A stretch of 64,000 nt of DNA from the NCBI GenBank assembly GCA_946699065.1, contig CAMPDV010000442.1:62001-126000 (forward strand), written 5' to 3'. The stretch's first letter is position 1, and each line of letters opens with the position of its first letter. Shown here one piece after another: positions 1 to 11,939 of the stretch. Source of the DNA: Loxodes magnus. Taxonomy: Eukaryota; Ciliophora; Karyorelictea; Loxodida; Loxodidae. Below the pieces are notes generated by a model. It worked only from the letters and a program-made list of their open reading frames with translations. It searched no databases and was not told where the DNA came from. Position numbers and translations under genes: made by a program.

Positions 1-49
1 AAAATAAAAAATCTATATTTCTTTACTTTTTATTATAAAGTTATGCAGT

Positions 50-345
50 TATATGACTAGGTTATACTGCTCTCCAGAAGGAAGACTTTATAAGAAAAGG
101 TTTATGGTGGAGAATAATTACTATTAGATATAGTCAAAGCTCAAAAAGAAGAACCAAATAAATTTTTGGCCAAAATGAGATTGGAGTAAGATTACTGTAG
201 TCAAGAAAGGTTAAATTTGCCCAAGCCGATACTCAATGAAGAAGTGAGCTCTGAAAAAGACTCTAATGATCCTATGATCGAATGAAATAATCTTATCATA
301 TACTTATAAACTTACCAGGGATAAGCTAATAATGGAAATATCAAT
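50..345 (+). pseudogene. Gag-like ORF, 3' fragment
   Basis: This is the C-terminal part of a retrotransposon Gag/ORF1-like protein, without its zinc knuckles. Reading TAA/TAG as Gln and TGA as Trp, it gives LYCSPEGRLYKK, which matches the 54.1 kb copy (LYCSPEGRLYKKK) and the minus-strand copy at 9.64-10.0 kb. The nucleotide match to the 9.64-10.0 kb copy continues for about 250 bases. The left end is cut by the window or by 5' truncation. No promoter or full ORF is visible, so I treat it as a dead copy. Its nucleic-acid-binding role is inferred only from the CCHC motifs of the longer copies. Confidence 0.6.
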
Positions 346-1289
346 TTAATAATTATCTCTTATATATTATAACAATTTAAGCTTTTGCTTTCTTTAATTT
401 CTTTTTTACCTATAAAAATCAAAAAAAATAAAGCTAATAAATTTAATTATCACATAATGTTTAAATTTATATTTTTAAGTTAATTAGAAATTCTTTTTCG
501 AATTAAAAATAGAAAAATTAAAGTATGATGAAAAAGTTTACTAAAGCAATCTAAATAATATCTAAATATAAAAAACAAAGTGTTTAGTTATCATTTATTT
601 TAAGATTCATATTGAGCAAAATACATAAATATAGGAATCAATCTTAATGTAGAATGTTTTATTTTAAATTAAAAAAAACTTAGTATAAATTTAGTTTAGG
701 ATAATTTATGATAAACAGTAACTAATAATTTTATAAAACTCATCATATTATTAAATATTTTTCTTTTTTAATTTAAGAAAAATAAAAGAACTAAAAACAA
801 ATATTTTAGATGATTAAAAATATTGAGAAATTGAAGCAATTTTTTCATTTCTTAGTTAATATTTTGCTTGGAAATAATTTATTATATTCTGAAAATTAAA
901 ACTAACGAAAAAATGTTTTATTTTTAAATGTAGAATTATAAAAAGAAATTCGAAAAGTTATATGATATTTTTTATTCAGACTTATTGAAAATGAGATCTA
1001 AACATTATTTAATGAATTTCTTTTAAGTTATGTCGATTCTATAAAATCCTTCTACTTTGTAAAATTTTTTAAGCATGAACTCTTTTAATATAAAATTAAT
1101 AATAAAGTCTAAATTAATTTTTATCTTAAATTTAAATATTTTTGGTAATAATTAATTTGAGTTCTTTAATTTTATACTTAGAACTTATTATTCTTCAATT
1201 TTTACTACGATAAAGTTTATAAATTTCTGATTCTTTTTTGAGTTGAAATTATCTAAATTTTTTGATTTAAATTGAAATTTAAAAACTAT

Positions 1290-1976
1290 TTATTTATATG
1301 GTTATTTGAAACTGCTTATTAGCAATACATCGCTGTTGTTTAAAATAAGTTCGAAAGTTTAAAACTTCTTGATTGTTAAAATCTTGACGTCTTCTCTTTG
1401 AATTTTGTAATCGTAAACATAATTCGTATTGTAGAACTAATCATTCTTGTTACAATAAAGTTTTTCTCTCTTCTTTTGTTCTTAGATTCAATATTATCTT
1501 TTAAAATTTTGGAATTTTGGAATTTCAAGCAGTTCATATACAAGTATCTTTTGCTGTTGTAGTAATATGATTTTTTCTTTTTTCCAAAAATCTAAATTTT
1601 CTGTCTTAAATAGTTCTTGCTAGTATTTCCAAATGTATTGAGTTCCTTCTCCTAATTATCCATTTTTGTCTAAGGTATCTTGGTGTCCATGTTGAATCTG
1701 TACGACGGATTCGATTTATCCCTCCGTTGTTTCCTAATCTCTTCCTGGAAGTTTAACCCTATTTTAATGAGCTTTTCCAAGTTTATCTGACCGGAAGGGT
1801 TAAATTCTGAGACTTCTTGATGCAATAAGAACTTTACTTGTTTACTAGGCTTCTCTTACGATGTTGGTGTTAGTGCATGAATTACTTTATTGAGCTGTTT
1901 ACTCCTCGTACTATTGACATGTGTTACATTCCTACTTCTTAGGATCATGAAAGAATCCCTTTCAGAAATCCGACAT
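1290..1976 (-). CDS. hypothetical protein
   Basis: The product is not recognised. From the ATG at 1974-1976 the minus strand is open for more than 200 codons with two in-frame TGA (Trp) codons and many TAA/TAG (Gln) codons. The segment 1290-1976 is richer in G+C and more varied in residues than its surroundings. The protein starts MSDFWKGFF, has a CNTC motif near residue 17 and a middle part rich in Gln, Lys and Glu. The frame stays open below 1290, but the translation there becomes low-complexity and looks non-coding, so the true end is unclear. No neighbour explains it. It could be a decayed mobile-element ORF. Confidence 0.33.
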
Positions 1977-1979
1977 TTC

Positions 1980-4290
1980 CTTCTTTTCTGCGTTAAATTG
2001 ATTTAAAATTATTAACTCAGAACTTGTGGAAGAGCAAAAGGTTGAAACGATATATATGAGACTTTGAATAATTTGGTTAGATTTGAATCTGCTTTTCTTA
2101 ACTATTAACTTAATTTAGTTATGCACAAGTGCTTTTAATTAATTTTCCTATTTTCAAGGTTATATTGAAATATTTGCTTAATTTAGTTATACAGTCTTAA
2201 TTTACTTCTCGATTTTGAATAATAAGTTTATGACTTCTTTGTGTAAAAATGTACTAAATCTTAAATCTCAATTTGCAGAGATTTGTTCAGTTTTTTTAAA
2301 TTTCTAATAGCAAATATAGTTATTTTTAAGAAATGAAAATAGTCCGAAACAAGTTAATCAAAATAGGTTTTGCAATTAAAGTTGAATATAAAAAATTTAG
2401 GTGATTTAACTAGTTTTCAGTAATCTCGAATTTAAATAAAAATAAATATTGGTTTTAAATTACTAAATATGATATCATAATTTCTTTAAAAATATCTATA
2501 AAGGAAATTAAAAAATGATTTAATTCTTTAAATGAAATTAATTATCTAAAAAGGTAGTTATTAGTTTCTTTTAACAACTTACAGTAATTATCAAAATTAT
2601 TGAGAAATATGAGGCATATAATAACTTCTTACTGTTCGTCATAAACTCTCCTAAAATATATTTTTTTCTAAATCTTTTAAAAATAAATAGGAGATGCATA
2701 GTTTTTGAAATTGCATTATTAAAATATTTAAAGAAAGTATTTATGTGTGATTATAATTCATAAAATTACTATTAGAAATTTAAATAAATTTAAAACTATT
2801 TTAGGTTAAATAAGATTAAATTGCATAAAATTAAGCAAATAAAAACGATAATCAAAACTATTAAAATATGGTAAAATGTAAAAATATATCTTCTAAGAAT
2901 CTTGTATAGAAAGATGTTTATAAGCATCAACAAATAAAATTAAATATTTAATCTTAATTCAACTGCTTAATACTTATTACCTTTAATATCTAAATTTTGT
3001 ACAAAACACTTTTGTTTGAAATATAATTAAATTTTATCTGTTTAAAGTTATAATCCACATTAAAAGCTTAAAAATTAGAAAATCTTTAATTGCAAAAATC
3101 TAAAAAATAAGACGATAGTATTATATAAAACGAATATTAAACATTTTACTCTAAATAACTTTTTTCATTTTTATTTAAATTTCGAACTCAGAAACGAAAT
3201 AATAAAATTATTTTTTGTAATATCTCCTAAAATTTCTTAAATACTAATTTATAAAATACTTATGTTCCTTTTAAAAATGTTAAATAAAGTAAAGGTTAAG
3301 GATTAAAATTATCAAGGCTTTTATAGCTAAGTAATGAAATTCTAAATTTTTCTCTACTATGATTTTAGTTTAGCTTCTAATAAAATAGCTAAAATTTTTT
3401 ATTTTCCTATTCAGATTATAAAAATTCTTCATTTTTTTCGAATCGTAAATTAAATATTTATAACTCTTCATCAGTTTCTAATTCTTAAAGGAACAAAACA
3501 ATCTTTTAAGTTATTATATTTAATAAAAAATTTGAACGAAATATTTTATTACATAATGATTTGTTTACTTAATTATGCAGTTTCTTCTTTTTTATCTTTG
3601 AATCAATAATAATTAAACATTTTAATAATAAATTTTGATATTTTAGATTTTTGCCTTTATTTTTACATTAAGTCTTAATTTTCCTATTTTTAAGTTGCGA
3701 AAAATAAAAATTTTACTTGAAAGTATATTTAAATGCATTATGATTTAATCTAATATATTTCATTATGCTTTCTAATGTATTATAAACTAACAAAAAGTTA
3801 AAGTAAGTAATGTCTTTCCGAAATGTTTAAGCTGATTCTTTACATTTTGTGCATATTCTAAATAAGTAGCTTCTAACAATAATAAACTTAAAATAGATTA
3901 AGCAAGGAATTATATTGAGGCAAAAAGTTCAGAATACAAAGAAACTCACATATATTGGAAGATTTAATTGATAAGCTATCGATCTTCATTAAACAGCTTT
4001 AAAATTTCTAGTTTTCAGCGAAAATTCAAGGGATATGTTTTCTTAAAATAATAAAATTCTTAATCTGAAATAGAAACTAAATGAATTTTAACTAATAAAC
4101 ATAAGATTAATTCGTTAGTAATGAGAGAACTTTGTATTTAATAAACTTGAAAACATCACTTAATAACATATTGATAAGACTTTGAAAATTGGACATTTTT
4201 TCTATAAATTAGACATGATTAATAATTTAAATCCTAACTCTGGTATTATATTGCTAATTTAAAGTGTATTTAATGTAGCTTGCCTTATCA
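1980..4290. other. A+T-rich stretch, nothing recognised
   Basis: About 2.3 kb of A+T-rich sequence with no motif, RNA gene or convincing coding segment on either strand. Short open stretches exist but are expected when no codon is an obligatory stop. Confidence 0.5.
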
Positions 4291-4299
4291 GAAATATTT

Positions 4300-5050
4300 A
4301 TAAAAATGTTTTAAATTTATCAGATCGAAGCATTATAGAATTTAATAATTATATAAAATAAAAAGTGAATCAAAATTTCTTTTAGGAATACCTCTGAAGA
4401 AACTAGCATATGCCTACGGTTAATAGATAAATTGATTAGATATAAAATGAATAAAGTGTTTCCCTTAGGCAACTTATACGAAATTTAACAAATACCTTAT
4501 TTAAGAGACAATCTCTCTTTTATAAGTTGAGAACATACTAATTTTTTTTAAATGAACTTAGATTAAGACATATTCCAACCTAATTCAATACATTCTACTT
4601 ATGTGGTTAAGATTTTGATGAACTTGATCACATATTTATTAACTTTTACTATTAGGACTTTCTTTAGGAATTTATTAGATGTAAAATGATTATAGAGAAA
4701 AATTATTAAAAATTAATGTCTTGAGACTAAAATTAAGTTAACCAAAACTATACTAAAAATCAAATTCCTAAAATGAAAAATTCATCAGCATTATTCATAA
4801 GAAAATTACTTAAAAGGTGCATAGAGAATTTAAAATTTTAAAAAGATGATTAAATAAACTCTTAGACGAAGAAGCCTTTGACTGGAGGCTATAACAAGAT
4901 GAATGAGAATAAGAAATTTGGTGATTATACACTTCTAGTTTTAGCATAATTTGCGTGATTATTTTCAAATAATAATGCAATTATGTCACAATATTAATAA
5001 ATTTAGAAACCCTTTTAATTTATTACTATTATTATAACATATTTATGTGA
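4300..5050 (+). mobile_element. LINE 3' end, 5'-truncated copy
   Basis: This is the C-terminal end of a non-LTR retrotransposon ORF2. Around 4596-4650 the translation reads YLCGQDFDELDHIFINF, the Cys/His module (C-G...D-x-DH) that LINE proteins carry after the reverse transcriptase. The last ~130 bases (4915-5045) align with the 3' end of the LINE at 29-33 kb: both read L(A/V)QF(A/V)WL(F/Y)S, using TGA for the Trp, followed by a similar A+T-rich tail. No reverse transcriptase is seen upstream, so the copy is 5'-truncated, which is usual for LINEs. Its 5' boundary is approximate. Confidence 0.6.
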
Positions 5051-6270
5051 ATAACAGGATAATCAATAAAATTTACAGAACTAATGAAGATTTAAAAAGG
5101 AATAGCTTTATATTATTAAGGATTCTATCTCTTTACTTTTGAGGAAACTAAAGAAGTTAAGATAGAAATTTCAAAAGGAATAGCGATAGATCTAATAGTA
5201 TGGAAAGTTTTAAGCATCTGGAAATATTTTCATGATTCTTGTTAGTTAGATTCTAAAGGAATGTCATTTAGACATATTATAACTCTGAGGCTTTTTAGGT
5301 CTTTTACAATATACTATAGGAAGTATCAATTTTCCTTAATCAACAATAGGATCACTTTTTAAGAATAACTGATAAAAAGGATATTAATATAGAGATTAAG
5401 TAGTGAGACTATCTGAATATTAAAAATAGATATTAATAATTAGGATTATAATATTAGCATTATTATTTTTACGAGATATGTTAAAGGTAAGATATAACAT
5501 TAATTCTAAAAGTAGCTACTTAGAGACTAAAAAGGATGTCACTGAAAGGATTTTTATAGAATCATTAATGATTAAAACAGTTCCTGTAAATTACTATCAG
5601 AAATAAAATAAATAGTGATGAATAGAAATAATTATTATATAAAAATTAAGAATCTGAAGCTATTACTTTCTCAAATATCTTTAAGATAGATATTATTTAA
5701 TTGAGAACCCACAATGCATCTGCGAAGAGATTGATCTGTTCGAGCATATTTAGACTGGCGATGTTATATGAAGATGCGAGAATGAATAATAGTAAAATTG
5801 GATAATGCGATATTAGAAGATTAAAAACTTAGACCAAAACTTTATAAATTAATTTGCAAATACAAATTAGAATATATTGATATACAAATAGGAATTTTGC
5901 AAAGGATTTTGCTTTAAAGGATATTATAATTATTTTAATTGGAAAAATATGAATGAATTTAAAGTTCTGAGATTAAGGATAAAAAAATTAAAGATCCAAG
6001 AAAGATGAAGAGAATAAGGGAGAGAAAGAAAAGCAAGTGGAAGAATAGAAGGAATAATTTGATAATAAAGATGATTTAATACATGAAGAGGATAAAAATG
6101 AAAGCATGAAGAAGTGAAAAAATTTAAGCAACTTTAAAGCATCTTTAAGTGAAGGAAGCAATTCCAAAAAAGAAAATATGTTACAGAACTATTTTAATTA
6201 AATTAAAATTAAAAAAAGAGAAAGAGAAAGAAAAAGAAAAAGAAAAAGAAAAAGAAAAAATTAAAGTTAC
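5050..6270 (+). mobile_element. second LINE-like C-terminal ORF with basic tail
   Basis: This open stretch probably belongs to another LINE ORF2 end. Near 5712-5750 it reads NPQCICEEIDLFEHI, resembling EICICGELDRFVHI at 22.17 kb: a C-x-C ... H arrangement typical of LINE C-terminal zinc modules. Further on, the frame changes by one base near 5960 and continues as a Lys/Glu-rich segment ending in a Lys-Arg repeat encoded by the simple repeat at 6205-6265. No reverse transcriptase is visible. The basic, charged tail is unusual for a LINE, so a host gene fused to or beside a LINE end is also possible. Confidence 0.4.
6205..6265 (+). repeat. (AGAAAA)n simple repeat
   Basis: About ten units of AGAAAA/AGAGAA. 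In the frame of the preceding charged ORF it would encode alternating Lys-Arg, similar to a nuclear localisation stretch. Length variation here would be multiples of six and would keep the frame. Confidence 0.7.
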
Positions 6271-6279
6271 AAAAATAAT

Positions 6280-9200
6280 TGAGCATTTTTAAATTTAATT
6301 TAAACTTATTTATATTTAAAAAAGCAAAAATATTAATTTTATAAATTTCTATTAATCAAATAGAAATCCAATTTTTATTTTAGACTTCAAAAATGAAACA
6401 CTCCATTTTTAATAAAAAACCATGGCATTTAAAAAATCCAATATCTATTTTGACTTCAAGTTTTAATGCTAATAATTAGGTTAGATATTAATTTTTACAA
6501 ACTTTTTATTATATTATATTTCATTATTAATTATCATTAAATATAAATTAATATTATCAAGATTTTTATAACTACTTATCATATAATTATATTTGTACAT
6601 AATTTTTCTTTTAACTAAGAAGAAAACACATAAAATATTTTTAGTGTTTCAAATTTACTATTTCTAGTTTATTTTGTTCATATAAAATAGAAATTAAATC
6701 TAATTTTTTATATCTAAATAAAGCTTATATGAAGACTTTTTCCTCACGACACCTCTTTCTTAATCATAAAATTTTGTCATTTCTGTTATTAAAGAAACTT
6801 TTGCAATTTTTAATGACTTTAACGAAATCTCGATTCTATTGATAATAAATGAATCTTTTCTATCTTTCATTGATTCAATCTAAAATTTACAAGATATTTC
6901 GTATCATCAGTGAAAAATAAATATGTTTTGAACCTACCAACTAAACTTCAAAGATTCTTTACTCTTAAAATTTTTATAAATACTTTTACATAGTTCAAGT
7001 TGCTCAAAATTAATTAGTAAGTCACTTCTTAAATTGATTTTTTTCAATTTTTAATTTATAAATTTACACAAAATCAGTAATTACTCTTGACAAATAATTT
7101 CATTTTTCTTTCTTGTAATTCACCATTTTCTTTTGATATCCTAAAAGCTAGAATAATTAATTCTGTTCTAAAACTTTTAATTTTTTCAGAAATTGTTTTC
7201 CTGTTTCTATTCTGTTATTTTCTTATCGTATATTAATTTCTCTAATGCAAATTAGTAAATAATAAAAGTAGACTCTAATATTCTTTCACTTTAATTATGT
7301 TCTAACTTAAATTATCTCTTTTATATTTTTGACTACTGACTTTTTTAATTTATTGAGATGATATTTTATTTTTTTATTAATCATAATTTAAATTTATAAG
7401 CTTTTTCCTTCCTCAAGTAATAAACTTTTTAACTTATAAGTTTAAATTATAGTTATGTATATTAATGAACTAACTGATATAAAAATAATAAATTTGTACT
7501 TAGACAAATAGAAAATTTTTTAAAGGATACTTTATCTTATAAAGGAATTTTATTTATAATGTCTTTGCTTTTTCAATTTTTTTGAGTTATTTTAATGAAT
7601 AATTTTACTATTAGATTATCAATATTTTTTAATTTACTTAATAAATATAAACATTAAAAATGTTTAATAATAAAAGATATTCCTAAATACAAAATATTAT
7701 CACTTACTGATTTCTTATTTTTAATAATTCTCTCTATTTATGACTATAGTAGGTAGATATATTTTATATAATAATTAATAATATAATGCATATATATTTA
7801 TTTTATAAATCAGATAAAATATCTGAAACATTAACCTTTATTTCTATATTATTTGTTTATTTTTTTAATTTAACTACATTATTTATATATGTTTCGTTAA
7901 CTCTCTATGCTAAAATTTTATGATTGCTTTTAATTAAGAATTTCTTCTTATTTACTTAAATAGTTTTATAAAGATAAAAAAGGTAACTTTTTCTAACAAT
8001 TGAATGATAATTTTTTTAATCTTATAATACTTTAATACTAACATAATTAAAAATGAATTGTTTATTTTATATATTTATTTTTAGTTTAAAATACTAAATT
8101 CTTTTTTAATTTACGAAGAACTTTTAAATCCTTTTTGCAAAATAAAAATATTTTATTCAAATTCCCTTTTAATTATAACTTAAAATTTTAATCCCTCAAT
8201 TTAATAAATTTCATTCAAATTATGTAATTATAGTAAAACTGAAAAATTTAATAACAAATACTAAAAAGAAATTAGCAAAAGTCTCTATTAATTTTTATAA
8301 TTAAGAAATTGAGATAATTTACTGTTATAATATAGTTATCTACTAGTTTTAGAAACTTATTGCATTTAATTATTTTTTCTTTTCAATTTTATTTTTATCT
8401 TTAATAATTTAAAATAATTTTATAATTGATAGGATTTATAAACTAACTAATGCTAATTATTTGATTATGATACATTTTATTGAAATTAATTAAATAAGTA
8501 ATTAGTTTATATTCAAATAAAGTATTATTAGTTTATCCATTTATTAATTGCATAATTAATTGCTTTTTAATGTTAAATGCTCAATTAAGTTTTTAAGTTC
8601 ATTGATGACTGGGAATTCGAAAAAAATAAAAAAGGAATATTGACAGTAATTGTTTAAAGCATTCTAAACTATACTCTTTAAATTGAAAATTTAATAATGC
8701 ATTTTAAAACTGAAAAAGGAAATAGTATAATGTTAAATATTTTGAATCTCTAGCAAACAAAATATAAAAGAGTATAATTAACTGTTCATTTATAAAGAGA
8801 ATAGTAAAGCTAATTAATTTTATTTAATAATTATAATTAGTAAAATTACAAAAAATAATTGAAATCTAATAAAAATATAATAAACATTTATAATTATTTA
8901 TTATTAATATATAGCACTATATTTTAGGTTATTTCAGAAGTTTAGTAAAAATAATTAAGCAGTAGAAAAAACTTTATGTGTTTTATATATCTAAAAAATC
9001 ATTTAATTTAGTTAAAAATTTTAAACAAAATACCAAAAAGTTATATAAAATAAAAATACCTAAAATTTGAGAAAAATTATAAAAACTTGATTTAAAAAGA
9101 GATTTAATGAAAATTATTATTCATTTTCTAACGTATGTAAAACTTGTTATGAATTTTATTTTGGAGAAAACTAATAAATCCTTTAAAATATTTAAGCATC

Positions 9201-9640
9201 TATTCTTTTTAAATAGTTAGTTTTTAATTTTTAATCATCATAAAATAATAATCAAAAAACTTCTTTATTCTTTCTTCATAATATATAAATTCTTTTTTTA
9301 AAGTAAATTATTATCTTGAACTTTCTAAAACATTATTATTATTTTATAAATATCTCATTTCCTATTTCTTTATTTCAATTATTTCTTCATTAGATTTTTA
9401 TTTTACATTTTTATTGATTTGTATAATTTATAAAAGTTTTTATCTATTTTTAGGTAAATTACTTATATTATTTATTTATAAAGTTAGCTTTTACTTTAAT
9501 ATTATTATTATAATTATGCTGTATTAAAATATACTGCATTTACATTTTTTTGTAATATTAAATTAACTTATTTTCAGGAATTATATTCTACATTTATCAT
9601 ATCTTTTTTTAGTGAAAATTAATATCGATTCAAATAAAAT
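6280..9640. other. A+T-rich intergenic region
   Basis: Mostly very A+T-rich with runs of T and A. The minus strand at 6730-7330 is open with a more protein-like composition in two overlapping frames, but I see no family motif and would not call it a gene. No RNA gene or repeat array was recognised. Confidence 0.45.
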
Positions 9641-10400
9641 TTATAAGATAAGATAAATAAAGTGATCTCTATTAGTAGGTTTATCACTGATAAGTTTATA
9701 AATTGCTTTGCTGTGACGAATGGATTATTTCGTTCGATCGCGAAATCCTTCCAATCTTTTTCAGATCTCACTTTTTGTATTATATTACGACTTACGCAAA
9801 TTTAACTTTTCTTGACCACAGGAATCATGTTCTATACTGTTTTGGCCCAAACATTTAATTTAGATTTCTTTTTTGAGCATTTTTTATATCTAAATATATT
9901 TAGTCTCCACTGTATATCTTTTTCTGTTAGATCTTTCCTATTGGAGAGCATATAATTTATTCATATAATTTCATTTCTTTTAGGTTTTTTAGTTTTTATT
10001 TCTTCTAAAAATATCAGCATGTTCTAAAAATATACCAATATTCTAACGTATAAGCATCTCTTTTTTCAATTCTTAGAGTCATAACCTATTTTTAAACATT
10101 TTTGAAATTTTTAGAATTTTTTCTGATTCGAAAGAGTTTGTTAATTATGTTCTTCAATTACCATAAAATTTTTATTAGAATTTCGAAGGAAAAGGAGTTT
10201 ACATAATTGTTCAGTCTATTAATTTCTTGTATTTATTACTCCGCTATTTCCGTTTCTTAAGTATCTTGCAACATTGAAGATTTAGTGTTAATTTCTGTTT
10301 TTAGTCATTGTTTTATTTTTATAGTTTTTGTATAGAATAGGTTAGAGAATTAATTCATTTTAAGTCTTATAGATATTATTAAAGCTTTCCATTTGCTACT
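9640..10400 (-). pseudogene. Gag-like CCHC ORF copy, decayed
   Basis: Minus-strand relative of the element at 53.7-54.4 kb. The two align from the coiled-coil part (near 10390) through the second zinc knuckle (about 10010-10060) to the CSPIGK.. segment that matches CSPEGR.. at 54.1 kb. The first knuckle has lost its cysteines and frameshifts are present, so the copy is dead. At the second knuckle the pair shows TGC TGA TAT TTT TAG here against TGC TGG TAT TTT CAG there, direct evidence for the code used in this genome. It lies directly downstream of a reverse transcriptase fragment of another type, on the same strand. Confidence 0.65.
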
Positions 10401-10429
10401 TCAAGGGAGTAAATTTCAATGAGCGAATT

Positions 10430-10998
10430 TAATTAGTTGATATCCTTTAGTTCTTTTTGGGTTATTCCTTAGAAACCATTTTATTATAAAATAATCATGA
10501 TAGGCAATCTGCTAATTTAGCAACTTCAATAGCAGAGTTTCATTATTATTCAAGTATTTTCTTCTTTTATTGTTTGAATTTGTTAATAAATAATTATTCA
10601 GGTAAGAAAGTATTATTAATAAGGTCAAAGTTTGCCCCAAGGTAGGTAAATAGTTAGCTGGGCATCGAAGTTTTTGAAATTTAGATACCAAAATACTGTA
10701 ACACAGAAAGTAACGTTAAAAATTTCTTAGGTGTACAAACTACCGCAATATCGTCAAGACATCGCATAGTCTTATCGAACGTCTTGATAATTTTATCAAA
10801 AGGTTTAAAGAATAATTAACATGCTCTAGGAGCACTTGAGATTCCAAAGGGTAGTACTCTTCATCTATATAATTAACCATTGTACTCAAATCCAAAATAC
10901 TTGCGCTATTCCAGTACAACTTCAATTTGCCAATATGCTTAATTGTAATCTACGATTCCTACTAATGAGTTCTGTTTGATAAATAGTTTTAGGTCCAT
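10430..10998 (-). pseudogene. reverse transcriptase fragment, DIRS/Ty3-like
   Basis: This encodes the palm of a retroelement reverse transcriptase. From an ATG at 10998 the minus strand reads VDYNQAYWQIE, then KYFGFEYNG, LPFGISSAPR and CLDDIAVV. These correspond to the D-x-AYWQI, LPFG-x-SSAPR and Y-x-DD motifs (Tyr replaced by Cys; both catalytic Asp kept). It then reads a YLGANFD segment like the connection region. LPFG-x-x-SAPR and the FLG-like segment resemble DIRS-type elements more than LINEs. In-frame TGA occurs between Arg codons just before LPFG and twice downstream, consistent with Trp. No LTR, integrase or tyrosine recombinase is visible. The downstream end meets the Gag-like copy. 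Confidence 0.7.
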
Positions 10999-10999
10999 A

Positions 11000-11750
11000 A
11001 CATATAATATATTTAATTATTTTTTTCAATCTTTTTTCTAAAAATTAATAATTATTTCATCTATAATAATTTTTGAAGCATATTCAATTTTTAATCATAT
11101 TTATTAAGTATCTAAAAACTGTGACGATTCTTTTAAAGAATAAGTTTGCGTTAAATTATTATTATTATTTATATAATAAATTGTATATTACTCCTAAGTT
11201 TAAACTATATCAATTATAATTCTTCCACTTCTTAAATTTCTCACAATATTTTATTACTACAATTAGTTATTTTCTGTTAATTAATTTACTTTTTTAAAGC
11301 TTCTTAACATTTGTGTATAGTTGCATTAATTTTAATTTATTTAGGCTATTTAAAATTTATAGATTATTTACTAAAAGTTAATCAGATTATATTCAAAAAT
11401 AATAAGATTTTTTTTATTTACCAGTTTCTTTTTAGGATCTATTTTCAACTTATTCGTTAAATAATACCATTTATAATTTTTTAAAAAGCTTTATTTTAAA
11501 CTATTCTAATCGTAAATTCCTTTTATAATTTAGACTATTCTTTCACTTTTAAATTATTAGATTAACTTATTTATGAATTTTACATTTTATTAAGAATATA
11601 AATACTCACTTCCATTATATTATAGCTAGAATTTTCAAAATAAATCTGTAGAAATTTATACTGTTATATTATCTTAGCTTACTAGTCTATAGTATGCAAA
11701 CGAAAATTCCTTTTTAATTATATTAAAAATAAATAATCAATGAATAAGAT
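11000..11750. other. A+T-rich intergenic region
   Basis: No gene or RNA recognised. A short ATT/TTA microsatellite lies near 11155-11177. Confidence 0.5.
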
Positions 11751-11751
11751 T

Positions 11752-11935
11752 ATTGAGCGCGTAGCACCTCAATGGCGCGCTGCTCTTTTATAAAGATTTT
11801 CAAAGTTAAAAAAATCTTCACTGAAGTCTTCCATAAAAGCATTCTCTTGTGAATCTTATCTTCTTTTGGCTCCTACCAAGATTCTTTTCCGGTTCTTCGC
11901 TCATGGGATACTTCTTGGTACCAGAATGTAAATTA
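11752..11935 (-). mobile_element. SINE-like element, family A, 5'-truncated
   Basis: Minus-strand copy with the terminal hairpin at its 3' end (GAGCGCGTAGCACC-TCAAT-GGCGCGC on the plus strand, 11756-11786) followed by the family A body. The plus strand reads TTCTTCGCTCATGGGATAC, which aligns with the reverse complement of the full copy at 29.6 kb. The homology stops near CCAGAA, so the first ~60 bases of the element are missing. 5' truncation is what copying by a LINE machinery leaves behind. Confidence 0.75.
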
Positions 11936-11939
11936 ATTT

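Noticed and set aside
6730-7330. Minus-strand open frames resembling part of a dynein heavy chain
   Set aside because: A short W-x-x-Q-like resemblance only; the expected following GYEYLG and P-loop segments are absent.
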